Counted from the stretch's first letter, positions 10,256 through 19,867 are shown. The stretch: 64,000 nt of DNA from Streptococcus oralis (GCF_019929345.1 NZ_JAHZPJ010000007.1:1-64000), one strand, 5' to 3'. The notes: generated by a model not told the origin, from the letters alone. A program made the numbers and translations.

Positions 10256-11167
10256 TTACTTGGCTTGTTTTGCTTCTTCTACAGATAAGAAAATCATCGG
10301 AACGATAATCAACACCATAGCCAAGGCCAAAAAACTATCCATGACCAATCCCAGAAAAAGAACACTTAATAATGCTGAAGAAAGAGGTTCGCTAGCACTC
10401 ACCACCGATACAACCAGCGGGGAAACGAGTGATACAGCCTTCATAGATAGGAAAAAGGCAAAAGCAGTGCCAAATACGGCAATCGTCAGACAAATCAGCA
10501 CACTTACCAGGTCCACTTGAAAACTTATCCGATAAATAGGGTAGAGGAAATTACTAAAGAGCCCTGCCAGAATCATCCCCCAGCCAACAGTCGGAACGAA
10601 ACCGTAGCGCCGTGCAAAACGCTGAGGCAGGATAACATTAAACATGACTCCTACTGCACTAAGCAAACCTGTCACTAGAGCCAAAGGTGTCATGGATAAC
10701 TGGGACAAATCCCCTTTTGTAGCCATCAAAAATACACCTAGCATGGCAATCAAAACATAGAAAACAGCTGTAATAGAAGCCTTCTTCTGGTAAATGATTC
10801 GATTGTAAAACAGGATAAAAACTGGGCTGATAAATTGCAAAATGGTCGCCGTCGTCGCATTCGAATACTCAACGCAGAGATAAAAGAAAAACTGCACAGA
10901 AAAAATACCTAGAATAGCATAGGCTAAAAAAGGTAGATAATTTTTCTTATCACGCCAGATGTCCAATAATCGAGTGCGCAACTGAAAGGCTGATAGACCT
11001 AAAACCAAACTCCCCGCCACTAGTAAACGCATAGAAGTAATCCATCCAGAAGATACTGGATAATGAGTGAAAAAATACTCTCCTAAAATCCCACAAATCC
11101 CCCAGATTAGGCCTGAGAGTAACGAGTATACTGTTCCCTTAACAATCTTTTTCTGATAATGATTCAT
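10256..11167 (-). CDS. EamA/DMT-family transporter
   Basis: This is a predicted ten-helix drug/metabolite transporter with two EamA repeats, opening with GTVYSLLSGLIWGICGILGE. The substrate is unknown. I start it at ATG 11167 (303 residues, MNHYQKK). A TTG 45 bases further out is open but has no ribosome site. The chosen ATG also lacks a Shine-Dalgarno sequence, and an extended -10 element lies six bases before it, which suggests a leaderless mRNA. Confidence 0.88.
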   Translation of the reverse strand: MNHYQKKIVKGTVYSLLSGLIWGICGILGEYFFTHYPVSSGWITSMRLLVAGSLVLGLSAFQLRTRLLDIWRDKKNYLPFLAYAILGIFSVQFFFYLCVEYSNATTATILQFISPVFILFYNRIIYQKKASITAVFYVLIAMLGVFLMATKGDLSQLSMTPLALVTGLLSAVGVMFNVILPQRFARRYGFVPTVGWGMILAGLFSNFLYPIYRISFQVDLVSVLICLTIAVFGTAFAFFLSMKAVSLVSPLVVSVVSASEPLSSALLSVLFLGLVMDSFLALAMVLIIVPMIFLSVEEAKQAK

Positions 11168-11173
11168 ATTATT

Positions 11174-11182
11174 ATTGTAACA
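11174..11182 (-). promoter_or_regulatory. Extended -10 promoter, possibly giving a leaderless mRNA
   Basis: The minus strand reads TGTTACAAT, then AATAAT, then the ATG at 11167. Initiation 7 nt after the hexamer would fall on the A of the start codon. No Shine-Dalgarno sequence and no good -35 are visible. Confidence 0.55.
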
Positions 11183-11244
11183 CGAAACCAACAAAGAAAA
11201 AAGTAGCAACAAGGGGAAATTACTAACCTTGCTACTACTCTTTC

Positions 11245-13686
11245 TTAGCGATTAAATAGACGTGAACGTCCTGAAGAACCACTTTGAGTACTTCCACTCG
11301 ATCTTGTGCTTCCTGAGCCACTGCTTGAACTTGGAGGAGTTACTGCAGGAATGCTTCCTAGAATATTCTTCCAAGCATTTTGATAATCGGTATCGCTTCC
11401 TCCAATAGCGAAACGATAGGTGGTCACTGGGGCACCCTCTTTAGTAGCCCAGTAGCTCGTCACAGTGGAACCGGAAACGGTGACTTCTTTACCATTGATT
11501 GTGACCTTTCCAGGTTTCTCTCCTGTCGATTTGAGAACTTGTGACTTGGTCACACTTGAATCCAGATTAAAGCGCTCATTCCCCCATATTCCAGGTTCAG
11601 CTTGCTGGATAGCATTAACCAAGTGGGCCATATAGTTGGCATTGCGGTAGTGACCTGCTCCTTTGGCTAGTGGTCGGTTGTCATCGTGTCCTAACCAGCC
11701 CCCTAGAGTCAAGCGTGGCGTAGAAAGCATGAGCCACATATTTTCATCTTCATTGGTCGTACCAGTCTTTCCAATCCAGTCAGCACGAGCCAGACTTGGG
11801 TTGATAGAGGCCAAATCAGTCTGAAAGCTTGACGTAACTCGAGATGAAATAACATCACGAAGTAGACTTTGCATGATGGTCGCTGTCGCTTTTGAATAAA
11901 CTTGAACAGGTTGAGTTTTATATTCATAAATCACTTGTCCAGTCGTCGATTCGATCTTCGCAATCATATGTTTCTTATGGTAGACCCCATTATTAGCCAA
12001 GGTCTGATACCCATTGGTATGCTGGGCAACTGTAACTTCAATCCCCCCACCCATCGGCAGACTTTCAATATCATATTCTGGGATTTCATAACCCATTTTT
12101 TCCATATAACCCTTGACATCAACACCCTTCTCTCGAAGTGTGCGATAAGTCCAGTAGGCTGGGATATTCCATGAATAATTGAGGGCCTCTCCCAAGGTCA
12201 TCATACCTGTACCAGGACTATTGACATACATGATGGGATTGCCGTTTGAAAAGTTTGTCGGGTAGTTAGACAAGATGCTTGCGCTTCCCATCAAACCTTG
12301 ATCTATGGCAATACTGTAAGCCAATATCGGCTTAGTAGTAGAAGCTGGAGAACGCTTGGTGTCAATAGCGTGATTGTTCTGATTCTCCTGATAATTACGA
12401 CCACCAACAAATCCAAGAATAGCTCCCGTTTGGTTGTCCATAAGGACATTTCCTACCTCAGGCTGGCCTGTCGAATCGTCTACCAGACTACCATAATTTG
12501 CCACTGCATTCTGCATGGCTGTATGAACTTTTTTATTAATGGTAGTGGTAATTTTATAACCACCGTTTTCGATTTCCTTGACTGCCAACTCACGATAAGC
12601 CTTCTGGATAGACTCATTCTTTAGTTCTTGGGCAGATACATGATCTCTCGCAACCAGATAGTCATACATCCGGTCTGTGGCTTCTGACAAAGCCGCAAAA
12701 TAAAGATAACCACGTGAAGCAGTACTTACTCTACCTGATGGTAAGAAATCTTTTCGTACATCATAAGACTTATACTGCTCATAGTCTTTCTGACTCAAAG
12801 CACCTGTTCGATACATATTATAAAGAACATCTTTCCCACGCTTCAAACCGAGTGCCATATCCTCATCACTCTTCAAGCTTCCGTCCGATTCATAAGGAGA
12901 ATAACTAATCGGACTCTGTGGTAAGCCCGCGATAAAAGCCGCTTGAGGTACCGTCAAGTCTGAAGCATCAACACCGAAAATTCCTTCTGCAGCTTGCTGG
13001 GCACCTGCAATATTTTGACCTTTGTGATTGCGACCAAAAGGAGCAATATTCAGATAGGTTGTCAGAATTTCGTCCTTGCTCATGACGCGCTCCAAGGCAA
13101 GAGCATCTACGATTTCTGTCGCCTTACGAGCTAAAGTCGGAGCATCTCCAACCACCTGTTGCTTGATGACCTGTTGTGTCAAAGTTGATCCACCACTAGA
13201 TGAACCCAATCCCACAAGCGTCCCTAAAGTTGCACGAATAACAGCCTTTGGAACTACGCCTTTATGCTCAGTAAAATGCTCATCCTCCGTCGCAATGATG
13301 GCTTTTTTTAGATTATCAGATATAGCATCTGATGCTACTGAAGTGCGCAATAAATCGCCCTCAATCGAAGCAATGGTGCTCCCATCAGCATAATAAATCT
13401 CCGAGATGGAAGTAATGTCTTTGACCCGATTAACCAACTCCGCTGATTGAGGGATAGAGACCTTATCAAATAAGGCGACACCATAGCCCATCGCTACTCC
13501 AGCACCAAAAAATCCAGCTATAACAGCCAAGATGAAAAGCGTATTAAAGGTCACTTTAAGGCCATTCAAAATCTTGGAAAGAGTAGATATTACTCTAGAT
13601 TTACTTAAGGCACTTGAACCTGAGACTCTTTTACTTGATCTATTTTGGTTTATTACCGTTTTTACTTCATTGTTTCTTTTTTTCAT
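11245..13686 (-). CDS. pbp1b: Class A penicillin-binding protein 1b
   Basis: This bifunctional peptidoglycan synthase combines a glycosyltransferase and a D,D-transpeptidase outside the membrane. A cytoplasmic tail and one membrane anchor (about 45-75) precede the GT51 domain ([20 protein letters not shown]). The transpeptidase domain has the SxxK nucleophile in SPASTTKP and KTGT. The C-terminus is a low-complexity Ser/Gly tail ending SRLFNR. I start at ATG 13686 (813 residues) because GAGG lies six bases upstream; the GTG at 13698 would include the ribosome site. It is divergent from tyrS. Confidence 0.95.
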   Translation of the reverse strand: MKKRNNEVKTVINQNRSSKRVSGSSALSKSRVISTLSKILNGLKVTFNTLFILAVIAGFFGAGVAMGYGVALFDKVSIPQSAELVNRVKDITSISEIYYADGSTIASIEGDLLRTSVASDAISDNLKKAIIATEDEHFTEHKGVVPKAVIRATLGTLVGLGSSSGGSTLTQQVIKQQVVGDAPTLARKATEIVDALALERVMSKDEILTTYLNIAPFGRNHKGQNIAGAQQAAEGIFGVDASDLTVPQAAFIAGLPQSPISYSPYESDGSLKSDEDMALGLKRGKDVLYNMYRTGALSQKDYEQYKSYDVRKDFLPSGRVSTASRGYLYFAALSEATDRMYDYLVARDHVSAQELKNESIQKAYRELAVKEIENGGYKITTTINKKVHTAMQNAVANYGSLVDDSTGQPEVGNVLMDNQTGAILGFVGGRNYQENQNNHAIDTKRSPASTTKPILAYSIAIDQGLMGSASILSNYPTNFSNGNPIMYVNSPGTGMMTLGEALNYSWNIPAYWTYRTLREKGVDVKGYMEKMGYEIPEYDIESLPMGGGIEVTVAQHTNGYQTLANNGVYHKKHMIAKIESTTGQVIYEYKTQPVQVYSKATATIMQSLLRDVISSRVTSSFQTDLASINPSLARADWIGKTGTTNEDENMWLMLSTPRLTLGGWLGHDDNRPLAKGAGHYRNANYMAHLVNAIQQAEPGIWGNERFNLDSSVTKSQVLKSTGEKPGKVTINGKEVTVSGSTVTSYWATKEGAPVTTYRFAIGGSDTDYQNAWKNILGSIPAVTPPSSSSGSGSTRSSGSTQSGSSGRSRLFNR

Positions 13687-13705
13687 GAATGTCCTCACTC
13701 TCTTT

Positions 13706-13732
13706 ATTATACCATAAAAGGGAAACTTTCAA
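13706..13732 (-). promoter_or_regulatory. Promoter of pbp1b
   Basis: The minus strand has TTGAAA (13732-13727) and a perfect TATAAT (13711-13706), separated by 15 bp. The spacing is slightly short but the hexamers are strong. Confidence 0.6.
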
Positions 13733-13826
13733 TAAAATAGCCACTTTCTTCCCTATTCTACTAGGCTATTGTCCGAGTTTGTGATACAATAGGTAGAAAC
13801 AATATTTTATAAAGGAGAAAAGACAC

Positions 13827-15083
13827 ATGCACATTTTTGATGAGCTAAAAGAGCGTGGTTTGATTTTTCAAACGACTGATGAAGAAGCTTTGCGCAAAGC
13901 CCTAGAAGAAGGTCAAGTTTCTTATTATACTGGCTACGATCCAACTGCTGATAGCCTTCACCTAGGTCACCTTGTTGCAATCTTGACAAGTCGTCGTCTG
14001 CAATTAGCAGGTCACAAACCTTATGCGCTCGTTGGCGGTGCCACAGGTCTCATCGGAGATCCGTCCTTCAAAGATGCTGAGCGTAGTCTCCAAACAAAAG
14101 ACACAGTAGAGGGCTGGGTCAAGTCTATCCAAGGACAACTTTCTCGCTTTCTTGACTTTGAAAACGGTGAAAATAAAGCTGTCATGGTCAACAACTACGA
14201 CTGGTTTGGCAGCATCAGCTTCATTGACTTCCTCCGTGATATCGGGAAATACTTCACTGTCAACTACATGATGAGCAAGGAGTCTGTGAAGAAACGGATC
14301 GAGACAGGGATTTCTTACACTGAGTTCGCTTACCAAATCATGCAAGGATATGACTTCTACGTCCTTAACCAAGAGCACAATGTAACCCTTCAAATCGGTG
14401 GTTCTGACCAATGGGGTAATATGACTGCTGGTACAGAATTACTTCGTCGTAAGGCTGACAAGACTGGTCACGTTATCACCGTTCCCCTTATCACTGATGC
14501 GACTGGTAAGAAATTTGGTAAATCAGAAGGAAACGCAGTCTGGCTCAATCCTGAAAAGACTTCTCCATACGAAATGTACCAATTCTGGATGAACGTCATG
14601 GACGCTGACGCTGTTCGCTTCTTGAAAATCTTTACTTTCTTGACACTGGATGAGATCGAAGACATCCGTAAACAGTTTGAAGCAGCTCCACACGAACGCT
14701 TGGCTCAGAAAGTCTTGGCTCGTGAAGTCGTTACACTTGTTCACGGCGAAGAAGCCTATAAGGAAGCCCTCAATATCACAGAGCAACTCTTTGCTGGAAA
14801 TATCAAAAACCTTTCTGTCAAAGAACTCAAACAAGGACTTCGTGGTGTACCAAACTACCAAGTACAAGCTGACAAAAATCTTAACATTGTCGAAATCCTC
14901 GTATCAGCTGGTGTGGTCAACTCAAAACGCCAAGCTCGCGAAGATGTGCAAAACGGAGCTATCTATATCAACGGCGACCGCATCCAAGACCTGGACTATA
15001 TTTTGGGTGACGCAGACAAGCTCGAAAACGAACTAACTGTTATCCGCCGTGGTAAGAAAAAATACTTCGTTCTTACATACTAA
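13827..15083 (+). CDS. tyrS: Tyrosyl-tRNA synthetase
   Basis: This class I synthetase charges tRNA-Tyr. The 418-residue protein shows the HIGH-like motif as HLGH ([12 protein letters not shown]), the KMSKS-like KFGKS ([14 protein letters not shown]) and a C-terminal S4 RNA-binding domain ([20 protein letters not shown]). An AAAGGAG ribosome site precedes the ATG. Upstream is a TGTGATACAAT extended -10. The short leader leaves little room for a T-box. Confidence 0.97.
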   Translation: MHIFDELKERGLIFQTTDEEALRKALEEGQVSYYTGYDPTADSLHLGHLVAILTSRRLQLAGHKPYALVGGATGLIGDPSFKDAERSLQTKDTVEGWVKSIQGQLSRFLDFENGENKAVMVNNYDWFGSISFIDFLRDIGKYFTVNYMMSKESVKKRIETGISYTEFAYQIMQGYDFYVLNQEHNVTLQIGGSDQWGNMTAGTELLRRKADKTGHVITVPLITDATGKKFGKSEGNAVWLNPEKTSPYEMYQFWMNVMDADAVRFLKIFTFLTLDEIEDIRKQFEAAPHERLAQKVLAREVVTLVHGEEAYKEALNITEQLFAGNIKNLSVKELKQGLRGVPNYQVQADKNLNIVEILVSAGVVNSKRQAREDVQNGAIYINGDRIQDLDYILGDADKLENELTVIRRGKKKYFVLTY

Positions 15084-15090
15084 AAAAGCA

Positions 15091-15123
15091 GACTGGAGGC
15101 ATTTGCCATCCAGTCCTTTTTTT
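15091..15123 (+). terminator. tyrS terminator
   Basis: The stem GACTGGA/TCCAGTC (15091-15097, 15109-15115) is followed by C and seven T's, directly after the tyrS stop and before rlmA. Confidence 0.88.
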
Positions 15124-15137
15124 GCTAGACTAAAACT

Positions 15138-15986
15138 ATGAATACAAACCTCAAACCCAAACTCCAGCGCTTTGTTGCTGCTAGCTCCTTTGCCTGCCCC
15201 ATCTGCCAAGAAAATCTGACCTTGGTCGAAACTAGTCTCAAGTGTAGCAATCGCCATTCTTTTGATCTGGCAAAATTCGGCTATGTCAACTTGGCTCCTC
15301 AGATCAAGCAATCTGCCAACTACAACAAGGAAAACTTCCAAAACCGCCAAGAAATCCTAGAAGCTGGATTTTATCAGGCTATCTTAGAAGGCATCTCAGA
15401 CATACTAACGACTAAATCATCTGCCAAAACTATCTTGGATATCGGCTGTGGCGAAGGCTTCTACTCTCGTAAACTCCAAGAAACACACTCTGACAAAACC
15501 TTCTACGCCTTTGACATTTCAAAAGATTCCGTTCAAATCGCTGCTAAAAGCGAACCTAACTGGGCTATCAATTGGTTTGTTGGTGACCTGGCTCGCCTTC
15601 CTATAAAAGACACCAGCATGGATATTCTGCTTGATATCTTCTCCCCTGCTAATTATGGAGAATTTCGCCGCGTTTTATCCAAAGACGGTATCTTGATTAA
15701 GGTCATCCCAACTGAAAATCACCTCAAGGAAATCCGTCATATGGTGCAGGACCAGCTGACAAAGAAGGATTATTCTAATCAAGATATTAAGGAACATTTC
15801 CAAGAACACTTCCGTATCCAATCTCGTCAGATTGCTTCCTTAACAAAACCTATCTCGGCTGAGCAACGCCAAGCTCTGCTTGCCATGACACCCCTTCTCT
15901 TTCACGTTGATCAGAGCAAGATTGACTGGAGCCAACTGACAGAGATTACCATCGAAGCAGAGATTCTGTTTGGGAAAGCACTGTAA
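15138..15986 (+). CDS. rlmA: 23S rRNA (guanine-N1)-methyltransferase RlmA type
   Basis: The protein combines an N-terminal zinc finger (CPIC near residue 20 and CSNRHSFD near 35) with a SAM-binding Rossmann domain (ILDIGCGEGFYSRKL). It is the RlmA/TlrB family that methylates a guanine in helix 35 of 23S rRNA; the Gram-positive members act at G748. It is 282 residues long, the usual size. It follows tyrS after a terminator, so it may have its own weak promoter or rely on read-through. Confidence 0.9.
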   Translation: MNTNLKPKLQRFVAASSFACPICQENLTLVETSLKCSNRHSFDLAKFGYVNLAPQIKQSANYNKENFQNRQEILEAGFYQAILEGISDILTTKSSAKTILDIGCGEGFYSRKLQETHSDKTFYAFDISKDSVQIAAKSEPNWAINWFVGDLARLPIKDTSMDILLDIFSPANYGEFRRVLSKDGILIKVIPTENHLKEIRHMVQDQLTKKDYSNQDIKEHFQEHFRIQSRQIASLTKPISAEQRQALLAMTPLLFHVDQSKIDWSQLTEITIEAEILFGKAL

Positions 15987-16011
15987 ACAAATCTTTCAGA
16001 TAAGACAAAAC

Positions 16012-16046
16012 CCGCACCCTTGATTGAGGTGCGGATTTGATTTTTG
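16012..16046. terminator. Terminator between rlmA and the convergent lipase cassette
   Basis: The stem CCGCACC/GGTGCGG (16012-16018, 16028-16034) is followed by ATTTGATTTTTG on the plus strand. It best serves rlmA. On the minus strand it is followed by GTTTTGTC, so it may also stop the converging cassette. Confidence 0.75.
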
Positions 16047-16082
16047 TAAAAAAATAGTGAGTCAACTATTCTCATTTTCGCT

Positions 16083-16517
16083 TTAAACCAATTTCTCCCA
16101 CTTGAGATTTTCTTTACTAACTGTATCTTGAATGGCGTTTGAAAACTCCCCTTTGATTTCCGCATCGATTTGATTATTAACGGAATCAATCTCTTCCTTC
16201 GTCTTTGTACCTATTTTCTCCACTTCTTTGTCAAATTTCTGAATAATCCGAGCCGTAGCTCGTTTTTTAGCTGGCACATACAAGGTTTTGATAAGTGATC
16301 TTTCTAATTTCTTCTCAATTTCGCTATAGGCTTCAAAAGAGCGTAACTGATCCATCCCCCAGTCATAAGCCCCGTGTATAGCATCCTCTACTTCTCTCAC
16401 ACCTGGAATATGCTTCCTAGTAAAATCATTGATACCAGAAATTCCATTACCGATGTTGTCCATTGTGTCTGAAGCAAAGTCATAAATTCCAGTACCGACA
16501 TCTTCAAATAACCCCAT
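16083..16517 (-). CDS. Small helical protein, last gene of the lipase cassette (TlaB/Lap-like?)
   Basis: I do not recognise a named family with certainty. The 144-residue protein begins with a Gly/Asp-rich amphipathic stretch (MGLFEDVGTGIYDFASDTM) and continues as charged helices (about 65-144, KKLERSLIKTLYVPAKKRA). It has no signal peptide or membrane segment. A strong AGGAGG precedes the ATG. It is the last of three closely spaced genes behind the lipase, the position of a small helical partner in staphylococcal TslA loci. That role is inference from gene order and predicted helicity. Confidence 0.6.
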   Translation of the reverse strand: MGLFEDVGTGIYDFASDTMDNIGNGISGINDFTRKHIPGVREVEDAIHGAYDWGMDQLRSFEAYSEIEKKLERSLIKTLYVPAKKRATARIIQKFDKEVEKIGTKTKEEIDSVNNQIDAEIKGEFSNAIQDTVSKENLKWEKLV

Positions 16518-16528
16518 CCTTCTTCCTC

Positions 16529-16933
16529 CTATTTTTCATCCGTCTGACATGCTCTTAGTTCACTAGAAAGTTGCTCAATAACTGCCTCTTGCTTTCTAGA
16601 CTTTTTCTTATAGCTATCTTCTAAGTCGTCATATTTTCTTTCTAGTTCGCGTTGCCGAGTTTTAAACTCCTCTTCATTCACCATCCTATATCGGCGAATA
16701 GTCTCCACTGCAGCATCCAGCATATCCTCAGTCGCATCCGGCATTTTTGAATAAGCTGATAAAATAATAGAATGCTTTTCATCAAATCTTTGGTTTAAAC
16801 CTCTATAAAAATCTCCCAAAAAATTCCACTTAGTATCCAACTCATTCTTTGATTGCCGATATTCATCGTCTATCTTGTAAAGTTCTTCTTGAGCGTCCAC
16901 TAATTTAGATCTAATCTTACTCCACTTATCCAT
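16529..16933 (-). CDS. Coiled-coil protein, partner candidate of the lipase (TlaA/Lap-like?)
   Basis: This 134-residue, almost wholly helical protein starts at MDKWSKIRSKL and has long heptad-rich stretches (VNEEEFKTRQRELERKYDDL). It carries no signal peptide. The ATG at 16933 overlaps the lipase stop by eight bases, so the two are translationally coupled; AAGGATT inside the lipase end can act as ribosome site. Small WXG100- or Lap-like helical proteins encoded with type VII effectors bind the effector's helical targeting domain. I infer that job here, without direct sequence proof. Confidence 0.6.
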   Translation of the reverse strand: MDKWSKIRSKLVDAQEELYKIDDEYRQSKNELDTKWNFLGDFYRGLNQRFDEKHSIILSAYSKMPDATEDMLDAAVETIRRYRMVNEEEFKTRQRELERKYDDLEDSYKKKSRKQEAVIEQLSSELRACQTDEK

Positions 16934-18188
16934 GGGCAATTAATCCTTGTAATTCTGTATCTTTCTGAACGGTTTGTTCAATTCCTGACTTAATCTTTGT
17001 CTCTAAACTTGCAAATGAAGTAGCTACCGTCTTCGCGGTCTTTTTAACAGTTCGACAATGACTATCTACCGCTTCAACAATAGTTCCATAGTTGATATTG
17101 CTTTCATTGTAAGTTTCTCGAACTTCATCTGAGAATAGGAGAAAACCGAATGGTACATCTCCGAGGCTTTTATACACGGTCAGAGCCTTATCGACTGCAC
17201 TTGTCCCTTTTGCACCTATCAAATCAACCGTTGCATTAGAAGTAGTCGACAATCCGCTAGCAACAACCAGCGCCTGCTCTGAGTCCAGCGCGATGAGTTC
17301 TGCCTTGGACAAGCCATTTGGAGAAGCCGTACCGATGTCATTGACTTTAAAGCGATCTTTCTTGCTCTGTACACGTTTTAGGCCTTGATCCATATTTCTT
17401 TTCATGTTGTCCATCGCAATCGTATACTTGATATCACCAGCGACTGCCCGCAAATCCTCCATCATGTGACCGCCTGAATCAGGGATGATATACTCTTTCC
17501 CTACATAAACTCCACCAACTAGATCAGATATATTATTCAGAGGATCTTGTTTTGTCGTAATACGTGTGATGTTTCCCGTAAACTGAGCTATATCATTCTT
17601 TATCTTAGCTATGTTACTTGCGGAAGGGAGTACTAAATGAGGATTACTGATAAGTGCATTCATAACATCCGCACCTAGAGGAACATAGAGAGGTGCTGCA
17701 TTATAGACAATGGTTTCCGGAGCGTTGTATTTGAGAGCGACACGCTGAGCGACATTCCCACCTAGCGAGTGCCCTGTCAAGATAACATCTTCTGGATTTA
17801 AGCCGTTCTTTTTTAGAACATCCTCATAAAACTGATAAGCCGAATCATAGTGATGCCCCGTACCAAAGGCGATACTAACTCCATCGGTCATGATTGCGTC
17901 GTTTACTAAGTCACTATTAGGGTTGGTTCCTGTAAAAGCAATGATGGTTTTTCCACTTGGCTTATCTCTAAAGGCAACCCCACTCGTCCCTGTCTCAGGA
18001 TCACGGAAACTGGATAGATACTGAAAATTCTCGGGCATAATTTTATTTTCGGTATCAGAATACTTATCCAATAGCTCTCTATCTGTTGCTCCCTTAATCC
18101 TAGCCTTTTCAAATTCATAAGACAAATCCGAAGCATCTAGTGTTGGATTAGTTCCATCTAGAATAACTGATGAAGTTTTTTCACTCAT
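16926..18188 (-). CDS. Putative type VII secreted lipase toxin (TslA-like)
   Basis: The 420-residue protein has an alpha/beta-hydrolase lipase domain at its N-terminus. The nucleophile elbow GHSLGG places Ser141, and plausible triad partners are Asp215 (TKQDPLNN) and His241 (DSGGHMM). From about residue 290 to the end it is helical and lacks enzyme motifs (SATVDLIGAKGT-like Ala/Thr-rich stretch, then VEAVDSHCRTVKKTAKTV). No Sec signal is visible. A lipase first, a helical targeting domain last, lipoproteins upstream and two helical partners downstream match the reverse-domain type VII lipase TslA of S. aureus as I recall it. Its target would be membrane lipids of competitors. The type VII apparatus is not in the window, so secretion is inferred. 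Confidence 0.75.
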   Translation of the reverse strand: MSEKTSSVILDGTNPTLDASDLSYEFEKARIKGATDRELLDKYSDTENKIMPENFQYLSSFRDPETGTSGVAFRDKPSGKTIIAFTGTNPNSDLVNDAIMTDGVSIAFGTGHHYDSAYQFYEDVLKKNGLNPEDVILTGHSLGGNVAQRVALKYNAPETIVYNAAPLYVPLGADVMNALISNPHLVLPSASNIAKIKNDIAQFTGNITRITTKQDPLNNISDLVGGVYVGKEYIIPDSGGHMMEDLRAVAGDIKYTIAMDNMKRNMDQGLKRVQSKKDRFKVNDIGTASPNGLSKAELIALDSEQALVVASGLSTTSNATVDLIGAKGTSAVDKALTVYKSLGDVPFGFLLFSDEVRETYNESNINYGTIVEAVDSHCRTVKKTAKTVATSFASLETKIKSGIEQTVQKDTELQGLIAHG

Positions 18189-18244
18189 ATTTTTACCTCG
18201 CAGTGCTTTTTACACAAATTTATTACTCTTTCCGTAATATAACT

Positions 18245-18928
18245 TTAGTAACCTTCAATTAATTCTGTATGATAGTTATGACCATCTTTAATATCTAAAG
18301 TATAGCTATAAGCCTTGTTTTCAACCGTCTCATGCATAATATAAATAATCATTTTTAATTCTTTATCCTGCTCCACTCCCATGTAGGTGTTTAAAATAGG
18401 ATCCGATAGAGTATAGTCAATGTCTGCACTCCCAGTTTCATAGCTATAACCTTTTCCTCCCATTTTTAATTTGGATAGACTGTCTTTATTAATCGTAAAT
18501 TCTTGGAGCAGTAATGTTGGGCTTTTTATTTTGATATTCGCTGTTGGATCTTTTAATTGAATTTTACCATCTTGATAAACGACCTCACCCGTATACACAA
18601 AATTTTCACTACGCTTTTCATCTTGATCAAAACTAACTTGTTTCTCTGATATTGTGCCTGAAATCTGTCTAGTTTGAGAATTCCCATGTAAACTGATTGA
18701 TTGGAGTTTATACCCACTTTCTTCATATTCGTATAAATCCTTTGAGGTAATCTGGAACCCACCTGGAAACTTATCAAACAGGTCTTCCAGATTCTCTGTC
18801 GGATAGACCTTACTTAATGCTGCAGCCTTTCCCTCAATAAATTTACGGCTACTCTTATTACTACATCCAGCTAACACCATTATTCCAAGCCCTCCTACTA
18901 ACATCATCATTGCAATTTTTTTAAACAT
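18245..18928 (-). CDS. Lipoprotein, putative immunity to the adjacent lipase (TilA/tandem-lipoprotein-like)
   Basis: The 227-residue protein has a signal peptide ending in the lipobox LAGC (Cys22) and would be anchored on the outer face of the membrane. The mature part begins SSRKFIEGKAAALSKVYPTE and carries a YPTENLEDLFDKFPGGF segment resembling the tandem (Csa1/DUF576) lipoproteins of staphylococci. It is paralogous to the lipoprotein at 19154-19867. It lies immediately before the lipase gene and has its own consensus promoter. Immunity by guarding the membrane surface is inferred from the TilA precedent. Confidence 0.75.
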   Translation of the reverse strand: MFKKIAMMMLVGGLGIMVLAGCSNKSSRKFIEGKAAALSKVYPTENLEDLFDKFPGGFQITSKDLYEYEESGYKLQSISLHGNSQTRQISGTISEKQVSFDQDEKRSENFVYTGEVVYQDGKIQLKDPTANIKIKSPTLLLQEFTINKDSLSKLKMGGKGYSYETGSADIDYTLSDPILNTYMGVEQDKELKMIIYIMHETVENKAYSYTLDIKDGHNYHTELIEGY

Positions 18929-18966
18929 GGATTGCTCCTCCTCTCAGAATCCAAGATAGTCACTTC

Positions 18967-18995
18967 ATTATACCAGTTTTAAGCTTCTGGTTCAA
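18967..18995 (-). promoter_or_regulatory. Consensus promoter for the lipoprotein-lipase-helper operon
   Basis: The minus strand has TTGAAC (18995-18990), exactly 17 bp, then TATAAT (18972-18967). It lies directly after the end of the lipase remnant and before the first lipoprotein of the intact set, so the active cassette can be expressed without the upstream genes. Confidence 0.78.
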
Positions 18996-18996
18996 T

Positions 18997-19152
18997 CTAA
19001 ACAACCGTCAAGTTATTCAGAGGGTCTTGCTTTGTCATAATACGTGTGATATTTCCTGTGAACCTAGCCTTTTCAAATTCATAGGACAAATCCGAAGCAT
19101 CAAGTGTTGGATTAGTCCCATCTAGCACTGTGTATTCTCTATAATCGCTCAT
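18997..19152 (-). pseudogene. Remnant of a second lipase gene with a large internal deletion
   Basis: An open frame of 51 codons starts with ATG at 19152, one base after the stop of the upstream lipoprotein gene. Its residues 10-30 (LDGTNPTLDASDLSYEFEKAR) equal residues 10-30 of the intact lipase. The next residues (FTGNITRI-TKQDPLNN) match intact residues 203-219, with one substitution. The join deletes about 172 codons including the catalytic serine, and the frame ends shortly after at TAG. It is the scar of a duplicated lipoprotein-lipase unit and cannot be an active lipase. Confidence 0.85.
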
Positions 19153-19153
19153 T

Positions 19154-19867
19154 TTAATTACCTTTTAGTTTTCCAACAATACCTTCTGAATGAGAGAGCT
19201 TATCTTTTCTAAAAATGATGGAGTAGCTGTAGTTCTTTCCTGATACCGTTGGTTCAGGAATATTAATAATCATATTAGGTTGAGCATTATTTTCTAAACC
19301 TAAATAATCATTCACTTGTTCATTTTTGAGCTTATAGGTGATACTGGCAGAACCTGTCTCAAAACTATAGCCTTTCCGAACTACTTCTAGACTTTTTAAA
19401 CTCGACCTTGAAATAGAGAATTCCTGCATTAAAAGTCGTGAGTGTTTTAAGTCACCTTTTTCTTTATTATTAGAAGAGCTTCCTTCCGATAAATGAAGAC
19501 TGCCGTCTTTGTAGTAGATATTTCCCTTATATAACATTTCCTTTTCAATTTTCCCATCTGAATTTTCGAATGAGCTTTCTTTGGTAATTTCTCCTTTTAT
19601 TTCTTTGATTTCAGAGATTCCATTTAAAACCGTTTGGTAAATTATTGTTGGTGAGTTTTCATCTTTCTTTTCAGTATCTGTTATACGAATCTGAAATCCA
19701 TCCGGAAACTTTTCAAACAAGTTTTCCAGATTCTCCGTTGGATAGACCTTGCTGAGCTCTGCAGCCTTTCCCTCGATAAATCTTCGGCTACTTTTTGTAA
19801 AGCAACCTGTCAATGTCAATAGTGCCATTCCCAAAAGTACCACTGCTAGTGCTAGTTTTTTCATCAT
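19154..19867 (-). CDS. Lipoprotein paralogue, putative orphan immunity protein
   Basis: The 237-residue lipoprotein has lipobox LTGC. It shares the N-terminal block SSRRFIEGKAAELSKVYPTE and the later block GYSFETGSASITYKL with the lipoprotein at 18245-18928. Its former partner is the lipase remnant directly downstream. AGAGGGG precedes the ATG. A TATACT -10 (19914-19909) without a good -35 lies upstream. It may be retained as an immunity gene after toxin loss; that is inference from gene order. Confidence 0.72.
   Translation of the reverse strand: MMKKLALAVVLLGMALLTLTGCFTKSSRRFIEGKAAELSKVYPTENLENLFEKFPDGFQIRITDTEKKDENSPTIIYQTVLNGISEIKEIKGEITKESSFENSDGKIEKEMLYKGNIYYKDGSLHLSEGSSSNNKEKGDLKHSRLLMQEFSISRSSLKSLEVVRKGYSFETGSASITYKLKNEQVNDYLGLENNAQPNMIINIPEPTVSGKNYSYSIIFRKDKLSHSEGIVGKLKGN

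Noticed and set aside
13733..13826. T-box riboswitch upstream of tyrS
   Set aside because: The leader is about 40 bases after the -10 and shows no T-box motif or antiterminator fold.
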